64,000 bases of DNA from CAYXVJ01 sp050309435 (GTDB taxonomy: Bacteria; Bacillota; Clostridia; Saccharofermentanales; Fastidiosipilaceae), in assembly GCA_050309435.1 (NCBI GenBank), contig JBNRMJ010000021.1:3811-67810 (forward strand), in the 5' to 3' direction. How positions within the stretch are numbered: position 1 is the first letter of the stretch; every line of letters begins with the position of its first letter. A model generated the notes under the pieces. That model ran no database searches. It was not told the origin of the DNA and saw nothing but the letters and a program-made list of their open reading frames with translations. The position numbers were made by a program, and so were the translations under genes. This document shows, one piece after another, positions 8,799-17,704 of this stretch.

Positions 8799-8827
8799 CA
8801 AGAATGCCATCACGGCAGGCATTCTTG
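8799..8827 (-). repeat. Perfect 10-bp inverted repeat after exporter gene
   Basis: Arms CAAGAATGCC and GGCATTCTTG with a 9-nt loop. It lies between a hairpin over the exporter stop codon and the T-tailed terminator. Without a U-tract it may act as an RNA-stabilising 3' structure rather than a terminator. Confidence 0.6.
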
Positions 8828-8830
8828 CTT

Positions 8831-8854
8831 AGAACTGGACGTTAGTCCAGTTCT
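8831..8854 (-). repeat. Hairpin enclosing the exporter stop codon
   Basis: Arms AGAACTGGAC and GTCCAGTTCT are exact complements with a 4-nt loop that contains the TAA stop (8842-8844) of the 648-residue exporter subunit. The 3'-most codons form one arm. Confidence 0.65.
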
Positions 8855-10788
8855 ATTATGCCCATACTCAAGTCATAGTAGCGACCTTTAGTCTCGATCA
8901 GGACTTCATGATCGCCACGCTCGATGATTTCGCCTTCTTCCAGAACCATGATGGCATTGGAGTGGCGAACCGTTGACAGACGGTGAGCGATGGCGAAGAC
9001 CGTACGGCCTTCCATCAGAGTATCCATACCCTTTTCAATTAAGCGCTCGGTACGAGTATCTATCGAACTGGTTGCTTCATCCATGATCAAAATCAGCGGA
9101 TCTGCAACAGCCGCCCGTGCAATCGACAGCAACTGGCGTTGTCCCTGCGACAAGTTGTCTCCGTCACTATGCAAAACCGTATCGTATCCTTCCGGAAGAT
9201 GCATGATGAAACTGTCCGCATTCGCGATCCGGGCTGCCTGTCTGATCTCCTCGTCGCTTGCATCCAGGCGGCCGTAGCGAATATTGTCGGCGATCGTCCC
9301 TTCAAACAGATGTACATCCTGCAGAACCATGCCCAGTAATTTGCGTAACGGAGTTTTCTTGATTCGTGACAGATTAATGCCATCCAAAAGGATCTCACCG
9401 CTCTGAATATCATAGAAACGATTGATCAGATTGGTAATTGTTGTTTTACCGGCACCGGTCGAACCGACGAAAGCAATTTTTTGACCCGGTTTGGCATATA
9501 GTGAAATATCTTTTAAGACCAGACGTTCGGGCGTGTAGCCAAAATAGACATGGTTGAAACGAATATCGCCGTGTACCGGTTTAAAGAGAATCGAGCCGTC
9601 TTCCTGAGGTACGCGCCAGACATAGCCGCGATCACTCGCCTCGATTGCCTGCCCCTTCGCCTCTTCAGGATCAATATCTTCGATGCGAACTGCCGTGACA
9701 TCGCCGTCATCTTCCTCCGGCTCTTCGTCCATGATTCTAAAGACACGCTCGGCACCTGCCAAAGCAGCTACTAGGACATTTACCTGATTCGAAATCATGG
9801 TGATGGGGCGGGAGAACTCGCGGCTGTACTGCAGGAAGGATGCGACCGTACCGACGTCAAGCATGCCTCTGATCGTCAGAATCGCACCGCCCATGGCCGT
9901 AATTGCGTATTGTACAAAAGACAGACCGCCCATGACGGGAAAGAGCAGAACCGAGAAAATCTGGGCGTTCGTTGATACGACACGCAGGTTTTCGTTTTTC
10001 TCGTCAAACTCCTCCATGACCACGTTCTCATGGTTAAAAACTTTTACGACTTTTTGCCCTTCCATCATTTCTTCGACAAATCCGTTCAAAGCAGCCAGAT
10101 TTGCTTGCTGAGCACGGAAATTCTTACCGCTCTGGCCGACGACAAATCTGACGATGAAAAGCATCAGGATCACCATCAGAACCACGAACAAGGTCAGGAT
10201 AGGACTGAGCACGAGCATCATGAAGAACGTGCCGACAAAGGTGATCGAGTTTGTGAAGAGCTGGACCAGCGACTGATCAAGTGCCTGGTTAATATTATCC
10301 ACGTCGTTCGTGTAAGAACTCATCAGCTCGCCATGGCTATGCGTATCGAAAAATCGAATCGGTAAAGTCTGCATGTGATTGAAGAGGTCGCCGCGAATCC
10401 GGTTCGTTGTACTCTGTGCCAGCTTGACCATGAAGCGGTTTCCCAGATACTGGAAGAGAGCCGAGACCACGTAGATTGCCCCCAAGGCAAAGAGATACGG
10501 TACGATTGCCCCCATACCGCGTTCGCGTTCGTAAACGAGGATGTTAATGATGGGACGAAGGAAGGCGTTTCCGGCGACACCGCCGAGCGATGCCAGCGAG
10601 ACCAGGAGCAGACCCATAATCACATACAGGCGGTTGTAGCGCAGATAAGACCAGAGACGCTTGATCGTACCTTTCATGTCATCCGGCCTGGTAAATTGTT
10701 TCCTCCCGCGAGGCGCAGCTTCGGCCGGCTTTTTATCCTTGTCAGCAGCGTTAACGGGAGATTGTTTTTCTACTTTTTTCTTACTCAT
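8842..10788 (-). CDS. Heterodimeric ABC exporter, consensus (catalytic) subunit
   Basis: A 648-residue half-transporter: a charged cytoplasmic N-terminus (1-45), six membrane segments (about 55-350), an acidic linker (about 358-415) and a nucleotide-binding domain. Walker A is GSTGAGKTT, Walker B is LILIMDEATSS with the catalytic Glu, and the switch His is in FAIAHRLSTV. The signature is the variant LSQGQRQ instead of LSGGQ. In heterodimeric exporters of the TM287/288 and BmrCD type the subunit with intact Walker B/His carries the altered signature, which pairs with the degenerate Walker motifs of its partner. It overlaps the partner gene by 4 nt (ATGA). A drug or lipid efflux role is likely from the family and the MarR gene; the substrate is unknown. 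Confidence 0.93.
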   Translation of the reverse strand: MSKKKVEKQSPVNAADKDKKPAEAAPRGRKQFTRPDDMKGTIKRLWSYLRYNRLYVIMGLLLVSLASLGGVAGNAFLRPIINILVYERERGMGAIVPYLFALGAIYVVSALFQYLGNRFMVKLAQSTTNRIRGDLFNHMQTLPIRFFDTHSHGELMSSYTNDVDNINQALDQSLVQLFTNSITFVGTFFMMLVLSPILTLFVVLMVILMLFIVRFVVGQSGKNFRAQQANLAALNGFVEEMMEGQKVVKVFNHENVVMEEFDEKNENLRVVSTNAQIFSVLLFPVMGGLSFVQYAITAMGGAILTIRGMLDVGTVASFLQYSREFSRPITMISNQVNVLVAALAGAERVFRIMDEEPEEDDGDVTAVRIEDIDPEEAKGQAIEASDRGYVWRVPQEDGSILFKPVHGDIRFNHVYFGYTPERLVLKDISLYAKPGQKIAFVGSTGAGKTTITNLINRFYDIQSGEILLDGINLSRIKKTPLRKLLGMVLQDVHLFEGTIADNIRYGRLDASDEEIRQAARIANADSFIMHLPEGYDTVLHSDGDNLSQGQRQLLSIARAAVADPLILIMDEATSSIDTRTERLIEKGMDTLMEGRTVFAIAHRLSTVRHSNAIMVLEEGEIIERGDHEVLIETKGRYYDLSMGIIELD

Positions 10789-12512
10789 CCTGCGATCAGT
10801 CCCTTCTGCTGTGATTCGTATACTTCCTGATAAATACGGCTTGTTTTCATCAGTTCGTCGGCTGTGCCGATGCCGTCGATACGACCGTCGTCGAGCACGA
10901 TTATCGTGTCGGCATCCTCGATCGAGGCGATGCGCTGAGCGATGATGATCGTCGTGACATCTTTCAAATGTTCTTTAAAAGCTTTCCTTAACTTGGCATC
11001 CGTACCCATATCAACCGCCGATGTCGAGTCATCCAGGATCAGAATTTTGGGTTTCTTCAAAAGGGCACGGGCAATAGCCAGACGTTGTTTCTGCCCGCCG
11101 GAGAAGTTATTTCCGCCCTGCTCCACTCTGGCATCCAGGCCGTCCGGATTAGCGCTGATAAACTCCCAGGCCTGAGCAATTTTCAAGACCTCGATGATTT
11201 CCTCGTCCGTGGCCTCTTCGTTACCCCAGAGCATGTTCGAGCGAATCGTGCCCGAGAACAATGTGTTTTTCTGGAGAACTACAGCGACCTGATCGCGCAG
11301 AGACTTCAGGTCGTAGTTCTGTACATTGATGCCGCCCACTTCAAGCTCGCCTTCACTAACATCGTAGAGGCGAGGGATCAATTGGATTAACGATGTTTTC
11401 GCCGAACCGGTGGAACCGATAACGCCGATGGTGGATCCCGACTTGATCTTAAAGTTGATATTTTCGAGCGTATCACCCTGATTGCCGGGATAACGGAATC
11501 TGACGTTCTTGAACTCGATATCGCCGGTAGGGACTTCCGGAATTCCGTCTTCGGGCGAATGAATATCGGTTTGTGTATCGATAACTTCGAGAAGACGCTC
11601 GGCCGAGGCTTTTGATGTGGTGATCTGAATGAAGAGCATGGACAGCATCATCAGACTCATCATGATCTGCATGACATAAGTAATGAAGCTCATGAGACTG
11701 CCGGCCTCCATCGAACCCATCATGATGCGGTTACCGCCGAACCAAAGGATTGCGATGATACTGGAGTAAACAACCAGCATCATGATCGGCATATTCATAA
11801 TGACCAGCGAAACGGCTTTGAGCGCACTTTGCATCAGATCATCGTTGGCTTTTTTGAATCGTTTGGATTCGTAGTCATCGCGCACATAGGATTTCACGAC
11901 ACGGATGGACGTCAGGTTTTCCTGTACAACCGAGTTGATGCGGTCGACCTTCTTTTGCATAATGCTGAATAAGGGGAATGCCTTTTTCATAATCAAGCCG
12001 ATTATAGTCGCCAGAACCGGTATGGCCAGCAGGAAAATCACGGCCAGCTCCGAGTCGATACGAACAGCCATAAACACGGCGAAGATCAGCATCGAAGGCG
12101 AACGAAAGCCCATGCGAAGGACCATCATCGCCGTATTGGCCACGCGTTGCGTATCGTTGGTCAGACGCGTGATCAAACTGGAAACCGAAAATTTATCCAG
12201 ATTCTTAAAACTGAACGTTTGAATATTGGCAAAGGCTGCCCGACGAATATTCGTACCCAGGCCGATGCCGGCTGTAGCACCCAGCTTCGCCGAAATAGCG
12301 CCGGCGGCAATTCCGACAAGCGCCGCCAGAATCATGAGCAGACCCCGCCTGACAACAAAATCCACATCACTGTTCTTGATACCGACATCAACGATATCCG
12401 CCATCAGATATGGGATAAAAACGTCCATCGCGACCTCAAGGATCATCATCAGCGGACATAAAATTGCATAGAGCGTATAAGGCTTAAAATATTTTAGTAA
12501 GCGTCTAATCAT
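10785..12512 (-). CDS. Heterodimeric ABC exporter, degenerate-site subunit
   Basis: A 575-residue half-transporter with six membrane segments (about 14-300) and one nucleotide-binding domain. Walker A reads GSTGSAKT (366-373) with Ala in place of the last Gly. The signature is a normal FSGGQKQR (470-477). Walker B ends LILDD with Asp495 where the catalytic Glu should be, and the H-loop His is replaced by Gln in IIIAQRIASI. These changes make its own ATP site non-hydrolytic, as in asymmetric bacterial exporters, while its intact signature completes the active site of the 648-residue partner. The gene overlaps marR by 8 nt and the partner by 4 nt, so all three are one coupled operon. Confidence 0.93.
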   Translation of the reverse strand: MIRRLLKYFKPYTLYAILCPLMMILEVAMDVFIPYLMADIVDVGIKNSDVDFVVRRGLLMILAALVGIAAGAISAKLGATAGIGLGTNIRRAAFANIQTFSFKNLDKFSVSSLITRLTNDTQRVANTAMMVLRMGFRSPSMLIFAVFMAVRIDSELAVIFLLAIPVLATIIGLIMKKAFPLFSIMQKKVDRINSVVQENLTSIRVVKSYVRDDYESKRFKKANDDLMQSALKAVSLVIMNMPIMMLVVYSSIIAILWFGGNRIMMGSMEAGSLMSFITYVMQIMMSLMMLSMLFIQITTSKASAERLLEVIDTQTDIHSPEDGIPEVPTGDIEFKNVRFRYPGNQGDTLENINFKIKSGSTIGVIGSTGSAKTSLIQLIPRLYDVSEGELEVGGINVQNYDLKSLRDQVAVVLQKNTLFSGTIRSNMLWGNEEATDEEIIEVLKIAQAWEFISANPDGLDARVEQGGNNFSGGQKQRLAIARALLKKPKILILDDSTSAVDMGTDAKLRKAFKEHLKDVTTIIIAQRIASIEDADTIIVLDDGRIDGIGTADELMKTSRIYQEVYESQQKGLIAG

Positions 12513-13104
12513 GCGCAGTCTCCGTTTCTACTACCGTTATATATTCCTCATTCGAATCTGTTTCATCTGTCGCTTTTGCCCCTTTATTGCCTTCCCGGAG
12601 GAGGTCATGCACCTGCGGGGCACGCGTATAAAGCGGATGCGCTTCGGCGTTCTCCAGCATGCGTATCAGATAGCTCTTTAATGCTATTTTCTCTGCTTCA
12701 TCAAAACCACTCAGAAGGTGGTCGTGCATATCAAGCACCACGTCTTTACAGGCCTTTGAAACACGTTCGCCCTCGCCGGTCAGATACAGTTCGTTTCGTC
12801 TCTGATCGTTATCCGGGGTAAGTCGTTTGACCAGGCCTTGTTTCTCCAGTCGCTTAATTGACATCGAAAGAGATGACGGCGATACCCGAAGCATCTTGGC
12901 AATCTGATTTTGTGTCGAACCGGGATTCGTCTTAATCAAATGCAACAATCTAGGCTGGCCGACGTGTAAACCGTAATGGGACAGATTCTCCCCCAGAATA
13001 ATCAGCTTGGCACTCTCGACATCCTTCATCAGCCACGCGACATCCGTTTCGATATTGTGCCCGTGCCTGCCTCTTTGATCCGGCTTATGCCTCAAAATCT
13101 TCAC
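12505..13104 (-). CDS. MarR-family transcriptional regulator of the exporter operon
   Basis: A 199-residue winged-helix regulator. The core helix-turn-helix spans about 55-105: PGSTQNQIAKMLRVSPSSLSM, then the wing KRLTPDNDQRRNELYLT. A 30-residue acidic tail (DETDSNEEYITVVETETAHD) is longer than usual. The start is GTG at 13104 with AGAGG just upstream. It is the first gene of the operon with both exporter subunits. Two AACCGGT palindromes overlap the predicted -35 and -10 just upstream, so autorepression relieved by a ligand is the likely control. Confidence 0.92.
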   Translation of the reverse strand: MKILRHKPDQRGRHGHNIETDVAWLMKDVESAKLIILGENLSHYGLHVGQPRLLHLIKTNPGSTQNQIAKMLRVSPSSLSMSIKRLEKQGLVKRLTPDNDQRRNELYLTGEGERVSKACKDVVLDMHDHLLSGFDEAEKIALKSYLIRMLENAEAHPLYTRAPQVHDLLREGNKGAKATDETDSNEEYITVVETETAHD

Positions 13105-13123
13105 CCCGCCTCTGCAATATATA

Positions 13124-13152
13124 TGTTAACCGGTTAATTATCAACCGGTCAA
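13124..13152 (-). promoter_or_regulatory. Promoter of marR-exporter operon with paired palindromic operator
   Basis: On the minus strand TTGACC (13147-13152) and TTAACA (13124-13129) are 17 bp apart, a good sigma-70 spacing. Two copies of the core AACCGGT overlap them: a perfect palindrome TTAACCGGTTAA at 13126-13137 and an imperfect copy TCAACCGGTCAA at 13141-13152, 15 bp apart. This is the expected place for MarR binding. Confidence 0.75.
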
Positions 13153-13205
13153 GTATATAGTTTATTACGGAGTTCCTCTTCTGGCAAGTAACACAGATAA
13201 CAAAA

Positions 13206-13230
13206 AAGCAGGCACGTATCATACCTGCTT
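13206..13230 (-). terminator. Terminator of the sugar-kinase-like gene
   Basis: Arms AAGCAGG/CCTGCTT with an 11-nt loop, followed in the minus-strand sense by TTTTTG. It lies 23 bp beyond the stop at 13253. Confidence 0.8.
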
Positions 13231-13252
13231 CAACCTTGATTTTTCAGAATAT

Positions 13253-14368
13253 TCAGCTGTATTTCGCCACGATCTCCTGCATCAGATCCCACTTGGCTTC
13301 CATCTCCGCCACGAGTTTCAACTGTGTGCGGGCACGGTCCAGATTATGGTGTTCGCGAGCCGTCTTAAAATATGTATCGCCTTCCAGATAATCGGTCAGG
13401 AAACGCATGCCGATCTCCATCGTGATAATCTTGGCGCCCCAGGCCAGGGTCTCTTTCTCTTTTTTGGTCAGCTCCGAACCGGCTACTTCCAGGAAGCCCT
13501 TGGTATATGCTTCGAAGAGTTCCAAGCTGAGCTGAACTTTATCGAGATCCGTTTCGTCCTCCAGCGCCGTGGAAGCACCGAAGCGAATGGAATCGCCGTA
13601 ATCGTAAGAAGTCAGTCCCGGCATAACCGTATCGAGGTCGACGACACATATACCTTCGCCGCTTTCGGCGTCCATTAAAACGTTATTGAGCTTTGTATCG
13701 TTATGCGTAACACGAAGCGGCAGTTCTCCCTTTTCGGCCAAATCCACCAGGATGTGACAATCGGCTTCTCTGGCTTGAATAAAGTCGATTTCGGGACCTG
13801 CCAGAGCAACACGTCCGACCGAATCGGCTTCCACCGCTCTCATGAAGTTGGCGAAGCGAACCGGTGTGTTGTGAAAGTTGGCAATTGTTTCATGAAGAGT
13901 GTCGGCCGGATAATCGGCGAGCAGTTGCTGGAAACGACCGAACGCACGGGCGGAATTGTAGAAATCTTCCGGGGAACGGGCTTGTTGCAAGGTAACGGTA
14001 TCTTCGATGAAATCATAAGCACGCCAGTAACGATTGTCCGCATCCAGATAAAAGAGTTTACCGTCGCCGGTCGGAATCACCTTTAACGTTTCGCGTGCAG
14101 GATCGCCGCCTGCCTCGACAATCTTCTTACGCAGATGCTCGGTTACGCCGGCAATATTTTCCATGACCTGATCCGGCCGGGGGAAAACATTCTGATTGAT
14201 CTGCTGGATAATATAACGATGTTTCTTTCCATCGTTTCCGACCGTACGAACCGCGATGGTATCGTTAATATGACCTTCGCCGTAAGGAGAAATAATTTCT
14301 GTTACTTCGCCTTCGAACGCAAACCGCTTAATCAGATCCGTGTTGATGTCTATTTGACTGCTTGCCAT
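13253..14368 (-). CDS. APH-fold sugar kinase, N-acetylhexosamine 1-kinase-like
   Basis: A 371-residue phosphotransferase of the aminoglycoside phosphotransferase/choline kinase fold. The catalytic loop is THNDTKLNNVL (about 219-229) with the base Asp, and the metal-binding segment is VVDLDTVMPG about 15 residues later. The start FAFEGEVTEIISPYGEGHINDTIAV and the SYDYGDSIRFGAS segment resemble bifidobacterial NahK, which phosphorylates N-acetylglucosamine/galactosamine at C1 in a salvage route for mucin and milk glycans. No lacto-N-biose phosphorylase or uridylyltransferase is adjacent, so the substrate is inferred from family resemblance only. It is a single-gene unit with its own terminator. 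Confidence 0.75.
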   Translation of the reverse strand: MASSQIDINTDLIKRFAFEGEVTEIISPYGEGHINDTIAVRTVGNDGKKHRYIIQQINQNVFPRPDQVMENIAGVTEHLRKKIVEAGGDPARETLKVIPTGDGKLFYLDADNRYWRAYDFIEDTVTLQQARSPEDFYNSARAFGRFQQLLADYPADTLHETIANFHNTPVRFANFMRAVEADSVGRVALAGPEIDFIQAREADCHILVDLAEKGELPLRVTHNDTKLNNVLMDAESGEGICVVDLDTVMPGLTSYDYGDSIRFGASTALEDETDLDKVQLSLELFEAYTKGFLEVAGSELTKKEKETLAWGAKIITMEIGMRFLTDYLEGDTYFKTAREHHNLDRARTQLKLVAEMEAKWDLMQEIVAKYS

Positions 14369-14428
14369 GCCGCAATTCTCCTTGTGTTCACTTAATAAAC
14401 GGATTTCATTTTAACATATATCAGAGAG

Positions 14429-14468
14429 AAGATGCCGAAGTGACATGAATTTATCCCTCCGGCATCTT
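14429..14468 (-). terminator. Terminator of ftsH
   Basis: Arms AAGATGCCG/CGGCATCTT, 22-nt loop, 26 bp past the ftsH stop. The following T content is moderate. Confidence 0.65.
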
Positions 14469-14494
14469 TATTAACATAGATTGCAATTGACTCT

Positions 14495-16420
14495 TTATAT
14501 TGAGCTTGCGACGGGAAGTTCCTCCACGACAGATTCAGTCAGATCTTCCGTTTCATTCGTCTCCGGACGATTCAGGATTTCCATGAACTCGGTACCGGTT
14601 ATCGTCTCTTTTTCCAGAAGGAAGGCGGAGATTTCATGCAGCTTGCCGATGTTCTCGCGAAGAATCTCTATCGATTTGGCGTGACAGCCTTTAACGATCT
14701 CGACTATCTTTCGATCGATCATGGCCGCGGTTTCGGCTGATCCTGTCATCTGATCCTGGCCGCCGAGATACTGGTTGGACGTTGCCGTAAAGGTCACCAT
14801 ATCAAAGTCCGGAGTCATGCCATACTTGGTCACCATGTTTCTGGCGATCATCGTTGTCTTCTCGATATCGTTCGACGCACCGGTCGTGGTCTTGCCAAAG
14901 ACCAGTTCTTCCGCCGCACGGCCGCCGGTCAGCGTGGTAATGTGATTCAGGAGATCCTCTTTACTGTACAGGTATTTATCACCAACCTCTGCTTGCATCG
15001 TAAAGCCAAGGGCACCAGACGAGCGCGGTACGATGGTGATTTTCTGTACCGGAGGAGCATCCGTCAATTTCGCCGCAACCAGAGCATGTCCCACTTCATG
15101 ATAAGCGATCAGCTCCTTTTCTTTCGGATTAATGACCGCCGAGGTCTTCGCTTCGCCGGCCAGAACCACGTCGACGCTTTCTTCGAGGTCTCGCTGCAAT
15201 ACTTCTTTTCGACCGGCCCGCACGGCGCGCATGGCTGCTTCGTTGATCATGTTGGCCAGTTCCGCACCGGAAGTACCCGCGGTCTGACGTGCCAGACTGG
15301 AGAAGTCCACGTCCGCCGACATCTTCACCTTTTTGGCGTGGACTTTCAAGATCGCTTCGCGGCCCTTCAGATCGGGCAGTTCCACAGTTACGCGACGATC
15401 AAACCGTCCCGGACGCAAAAGAGCGGGATCGAGCGAATCCGGTCTGTTCGTAGCTGCCAGGATCACGACTCCCTTGTTGGCGTCGAAACCGTCCATCTCC
15501 GTCAGCAGCTGGTTTAAGGTCTGTTCGCGTTCGTCGTTACCTGAAAAACCAACTCCGTCGCGTTTCTTTCCGATCGTATCGATCTCGTCGATGAACACGA
15601 TGCACGGCGCTTTTTCCGATGCCTGCTTAAACAGATCTCGTACTTTATTGGCGCCCATGCCGACGAACATCTGGACAAATTCGGAACCGGCGATCGAGAA
15701 AAAAGGCACGTTTGCTTCTCCGGCTACCGCCTTTGCCAATAATGTTTTACCGGTACCGGGAGGGCCGACGAGCAAGACACCTTTCGGACAGGCGGCACCG
15801 ATAGCTTCGTATTTTCTCGGGTCATGCAGGAAATGAACGATCTCGGTCAGCGATTCTTTGGCTTCTTCCTGACCGGCTACATCATGAAACGTCTTCTTTT
15901 CTCCGGCTTCGGGTACGTAAACTCTGGCACCGCTCTTACCAAACTGTAAGGAATTTGCACCGCCTCCGCGCTTGGCCAGGCTGTTCATCATAATGCGGCC
16001 GAAGACAAAAAATAAGAGCAAAGGAAATCCAAAACCCAGCAACATGCTCAGGAGCGGATTGGGCTGGGCGGGATATACTTCCCTGAAGGTCACGCCGGAT
16101 TCGAGCAGCCGGTCAACCAGCGCACTGTCGTCCTGAATACGCCCCGTTTCATAGATTGCATAATTGTTACCCCAACTCCAGCGCAAGTCCACTTCCGAGC
16201 TTACATCCTTCTTTAAGGTGAATACAATCTTTTCGCTTTGTAATTCGACGTAGGAAACCTCGCCTGCATCGACTTTCTCCAGAAATTCGTTGTAGGTGAC
16301 GTTGTTCACGTCAGGCGTGAACAGCTCAGGTACAATGAATGCGTTGATGATAAACATAAGACCCAAGGCGATGGCGATGTAAATAATCAACGGACGCTTG
16401 TTCTGATCTTTTATACTCAT
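14495..16420 (-). CDS. ftsH: ATP-dependent zinc metalloprotease FtsH
   Basis: Membrane-anchored AAA+ protease for quality control of membrane and regulatory proteins. The 641 residues have TM1 at about 11-30, an extracytoplasmic domain (31-120), TM2 at about 122-141, and then the AAA domain with Walker A GPPGTGKT (219-226), Walker B IVFIDEID (274-281) and the second region of homology near 323-343. The zinc site HEVGH is at 441-445 in the peptidase domain, with a third ligand expected near 520. The length and order are canonical. It is a single gene here, not next to tilS/hpt as in many Bacillota. Confidence 0.97.
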   Translation of the reverse strand: MSIKDQNKRPLIIYIAIALGLMFIINAFIVPELFTPDVNNVTYNEFLEKVDAGEVSYVELQSEKIVFTLKKDVSSEVDLRWSWGNNYAIYETGRIQDDSALVDRLLESGVTFREVYPAQPNPLLSMLLGFGFPLLLFFVFGRIMMNSLAKRGGGANSLQFGKSGARVYVPEAGEKKTFHDVAGQEEAKESLTEIVHFLHDPRKYEAIGAACPKGVLLVGPPGTGKTLLAKAVAGEANVPFFSIAGSEFVQMFVGMGANKVRDLFKQASEKAPCIVFIDEIDTIGKKRDGVGFSGNDEREQTLNQLLTEMDGFDANKGVVILAATNRPDSLDPALLRPGRFDRRVTVELPDLKGREAILKVHAKKVKMSADVDFSSLARQTAGTSGAELANMINEAAMRAVRAGRKEVLQRDLEESVDVVLAGEAKTSAVINPKEKELIAYHEVGHALVAAKLTDAPPVQKITIVPRSSGALGFTMQAEVGDKYLYSKEDLLNHITTLTGGRAAEELVFGKTTTGASNDIEKTTMIARNMVTKYGMTPDFDMVTFTATSNQYLGGQDQMTGSAETAAMIDRKIVEIVKGCHAKSIEILRENIGKLHEISAFLLEKETITGTEFMEILNRPETNETEDLTESVVEELPVASSI

Positions 16421-16518
16421 ATATGTTCAATACTCCCCTAGCACTTAAGTATTAATAGTTTAATGTCCAAAAATGGCATTTTTTCCTTCATCTTGTAAGC
16501 GTTTTATAAACATTTATA

Positions 16519-16553
16519 AATACCGACCCGCCCGAGAGGAGCAAGCCGGTATT
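16519..16553. terminator. Terminator after the epimerase-like gene
   Basis: Arms AATACCG/CGGTATT flanked by T-rich sequence on both strands, 26 bp past the stop at 16579 (minus). Confidence 0.75.
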
Positions 16554-16578
16554 TTTTATACAGATCAATAAGCAAGTT

Positions 16579-17586
16579 CTAAAAAATGGATTTGAATTGT
16601 CCGGACATCTCCGCCAGACGATCGCACCATGCATCAAACTCCGGATCTTCGGGTTGCAGTTCCGGATGCCCGGAAATATGAGCCAGGGCCAGTCTGACGC
16701 CTTGATCGAAACGCGTCGGACAATGGAAACCGGGTACCAGACGCTTGATTTTCGAGTTATCAAAGACCACCGAAACCCCTTTATCACCCAGGAGAGGACC
16801 GCGCAGATCCGGTCGAAGCTCGATTAAACGCTCGCTGGCCACATGAATAAGCTTCACTTCCCGTCCGACAGCCCGGCCGATGATGCGATACGCCATATTC
16901 CAGGTCAAAGACTCGTCCGAGGTAATATGAACCGCTTCGCCGTAGGCCTGAGGATGTCCGAAGAGGCCCACGAAACCAACCGCGAAATCCTCGTTGTAAG
17001 TAAAAGTCCAGAGTGTTTCGCCGTCACCGTGCATGATCACCGGACGACCTTCCTTAATGCGTTTGATCACGCTGTAATTACCGTTATATCCATATACGCC
17101 CACCGGGATTCTTTCGATTCCGTAGGTATGACTCGGGCGCACGATCGTATAGTCGATTCCATAATGAGCGGCCCTGGCCTGCAGCAGTTCCTCGGCCTTC
17201 TGTTTATTCTGGGAATAGTCCCAATAGATGTTATCAAGAGGAGTGCTTTCGGTGATTCGATAGTAGCGCAGCGGTTTCTGGTATGCGGAAGCGGAGCTGA
17301 TAAAGATGTATTGTTTCGTCTTGCCGCTGAACAAACGAAGGTCTCGCTCGACCTGATCGGCCGTAAAGGCTACAAACTGTGCAACTACATCAAACTCCAA
17401 ACCGCGCAGGAGATTGCTCATCAAAGATTCATTATTGATATCGCCATGAATAACTTTTACCCCATGAGGAACGGGGCGTTCTGATTTTCCGCGGTTCAGC
17501 ACGGTAAGGTCAAAGCCTTGGCGAACGGCTTCTCTTACCACCGCAGAACTGATTGTACCGGTTCCGCCGATTATTAGAATTCTCAT
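16579..17586 (-). CDS. NAD-dependent epimerase/dehydratase-like short-chain reductase
   Basis: An extended SDR of 335 residues. The N-terminal Rossmann motif is GGTGTISSAV (GxxGxxG) and the catalytic pair is in YSQNKQKAEELL, with the preceding ISSASAYQ as the serine strand. The C-terminal half fits sugar-nucleotide or isoflavone-reductase-like members (NDYSVIKRIKEGRPV-type cap). The start is MRILIIGG at 17586, where GGAGG lies 6 nt upstream; an upstream in-frame ATG at 17604 has no such site. The substrate cannot be told: no nucleotide-sugar genes adjoin it. It is divergent from the AI-2E-like gene, with about 120 bp between them. Confidence 0.8.
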   Translation of the reverse strand: MRILIIGGTGTISSAVVREAVRQGFDLTVLNRGKSERPVPHGVKVIHGDINNESLMSNLLRGLEFDVVAQFVAFTADQVERDLRLFSGKTKQYIFISSASAYQKPLRYYRITESTPLDNIYWDYSQNKQKAEELLQARAAHYGIDYTIVRPSHTYGIERIPVGVYGYNGNYSVIKRIKEGRPVIMHGDGETLWTFTYNEDFAVGFVGLFGHPQAYGEAVHITSDESLTWNMAYRIIGRAVGREVKLIHVASERLIELRPDLRGPLLGDKGVSVVFDNSKIKRLVPGFHCPTRFDQGVRLALAHISGHPELQPEDPEFDAWCDRLAEMSGQFKSIF

Positions 17587-17623
17587 ATCAAGCCTCCAGG
17601 TCACCGTATTTTCGCTTCTCTGC

Positions 17624-17632
17624 TGTTAGAAT
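17624..17632 (+). promoter_or_regulatory. Extended -10 promoter of the AI-2E-like gene
   Basis: TG-T-TAGAAT about 73 bp upstream of the start at 17705; no clear -35. The extended TGn element matches the style of several other promoters in the window. Confidence 0.45.
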
Positions 17633-17704
17633 CTTAGCATAGCAGATACGGTCTTTTCTTTGTATTTGTGACGAAGCAAAGGCAACGACAGAAGGAGTTA
17701 GCAG

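Larger units (their letters stand above)
8433..8841. other. Gap between the ABC exporter operon and purA: hairpins and purA promoter
   Basis: No convincing gene is seen. From right to left (minus-strand direction) it holds three perfect hairpins after the exporter stop (8831-8854, 8799-8827 and 8696-8715), the last with a T-tract and probably the terminator. Then comes a long AT-rich leader with a perfect TATAAT at 8506-8511 (minus) lacking a clear TTGACA, and a purine-rich Shine-Dalgarno before purA. I looked for a purine riboswitch core in the purA leader and did not recognise one. A short reading frame at 8493-8687 (plus) has no family resemblance. Confidence 0.6.
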
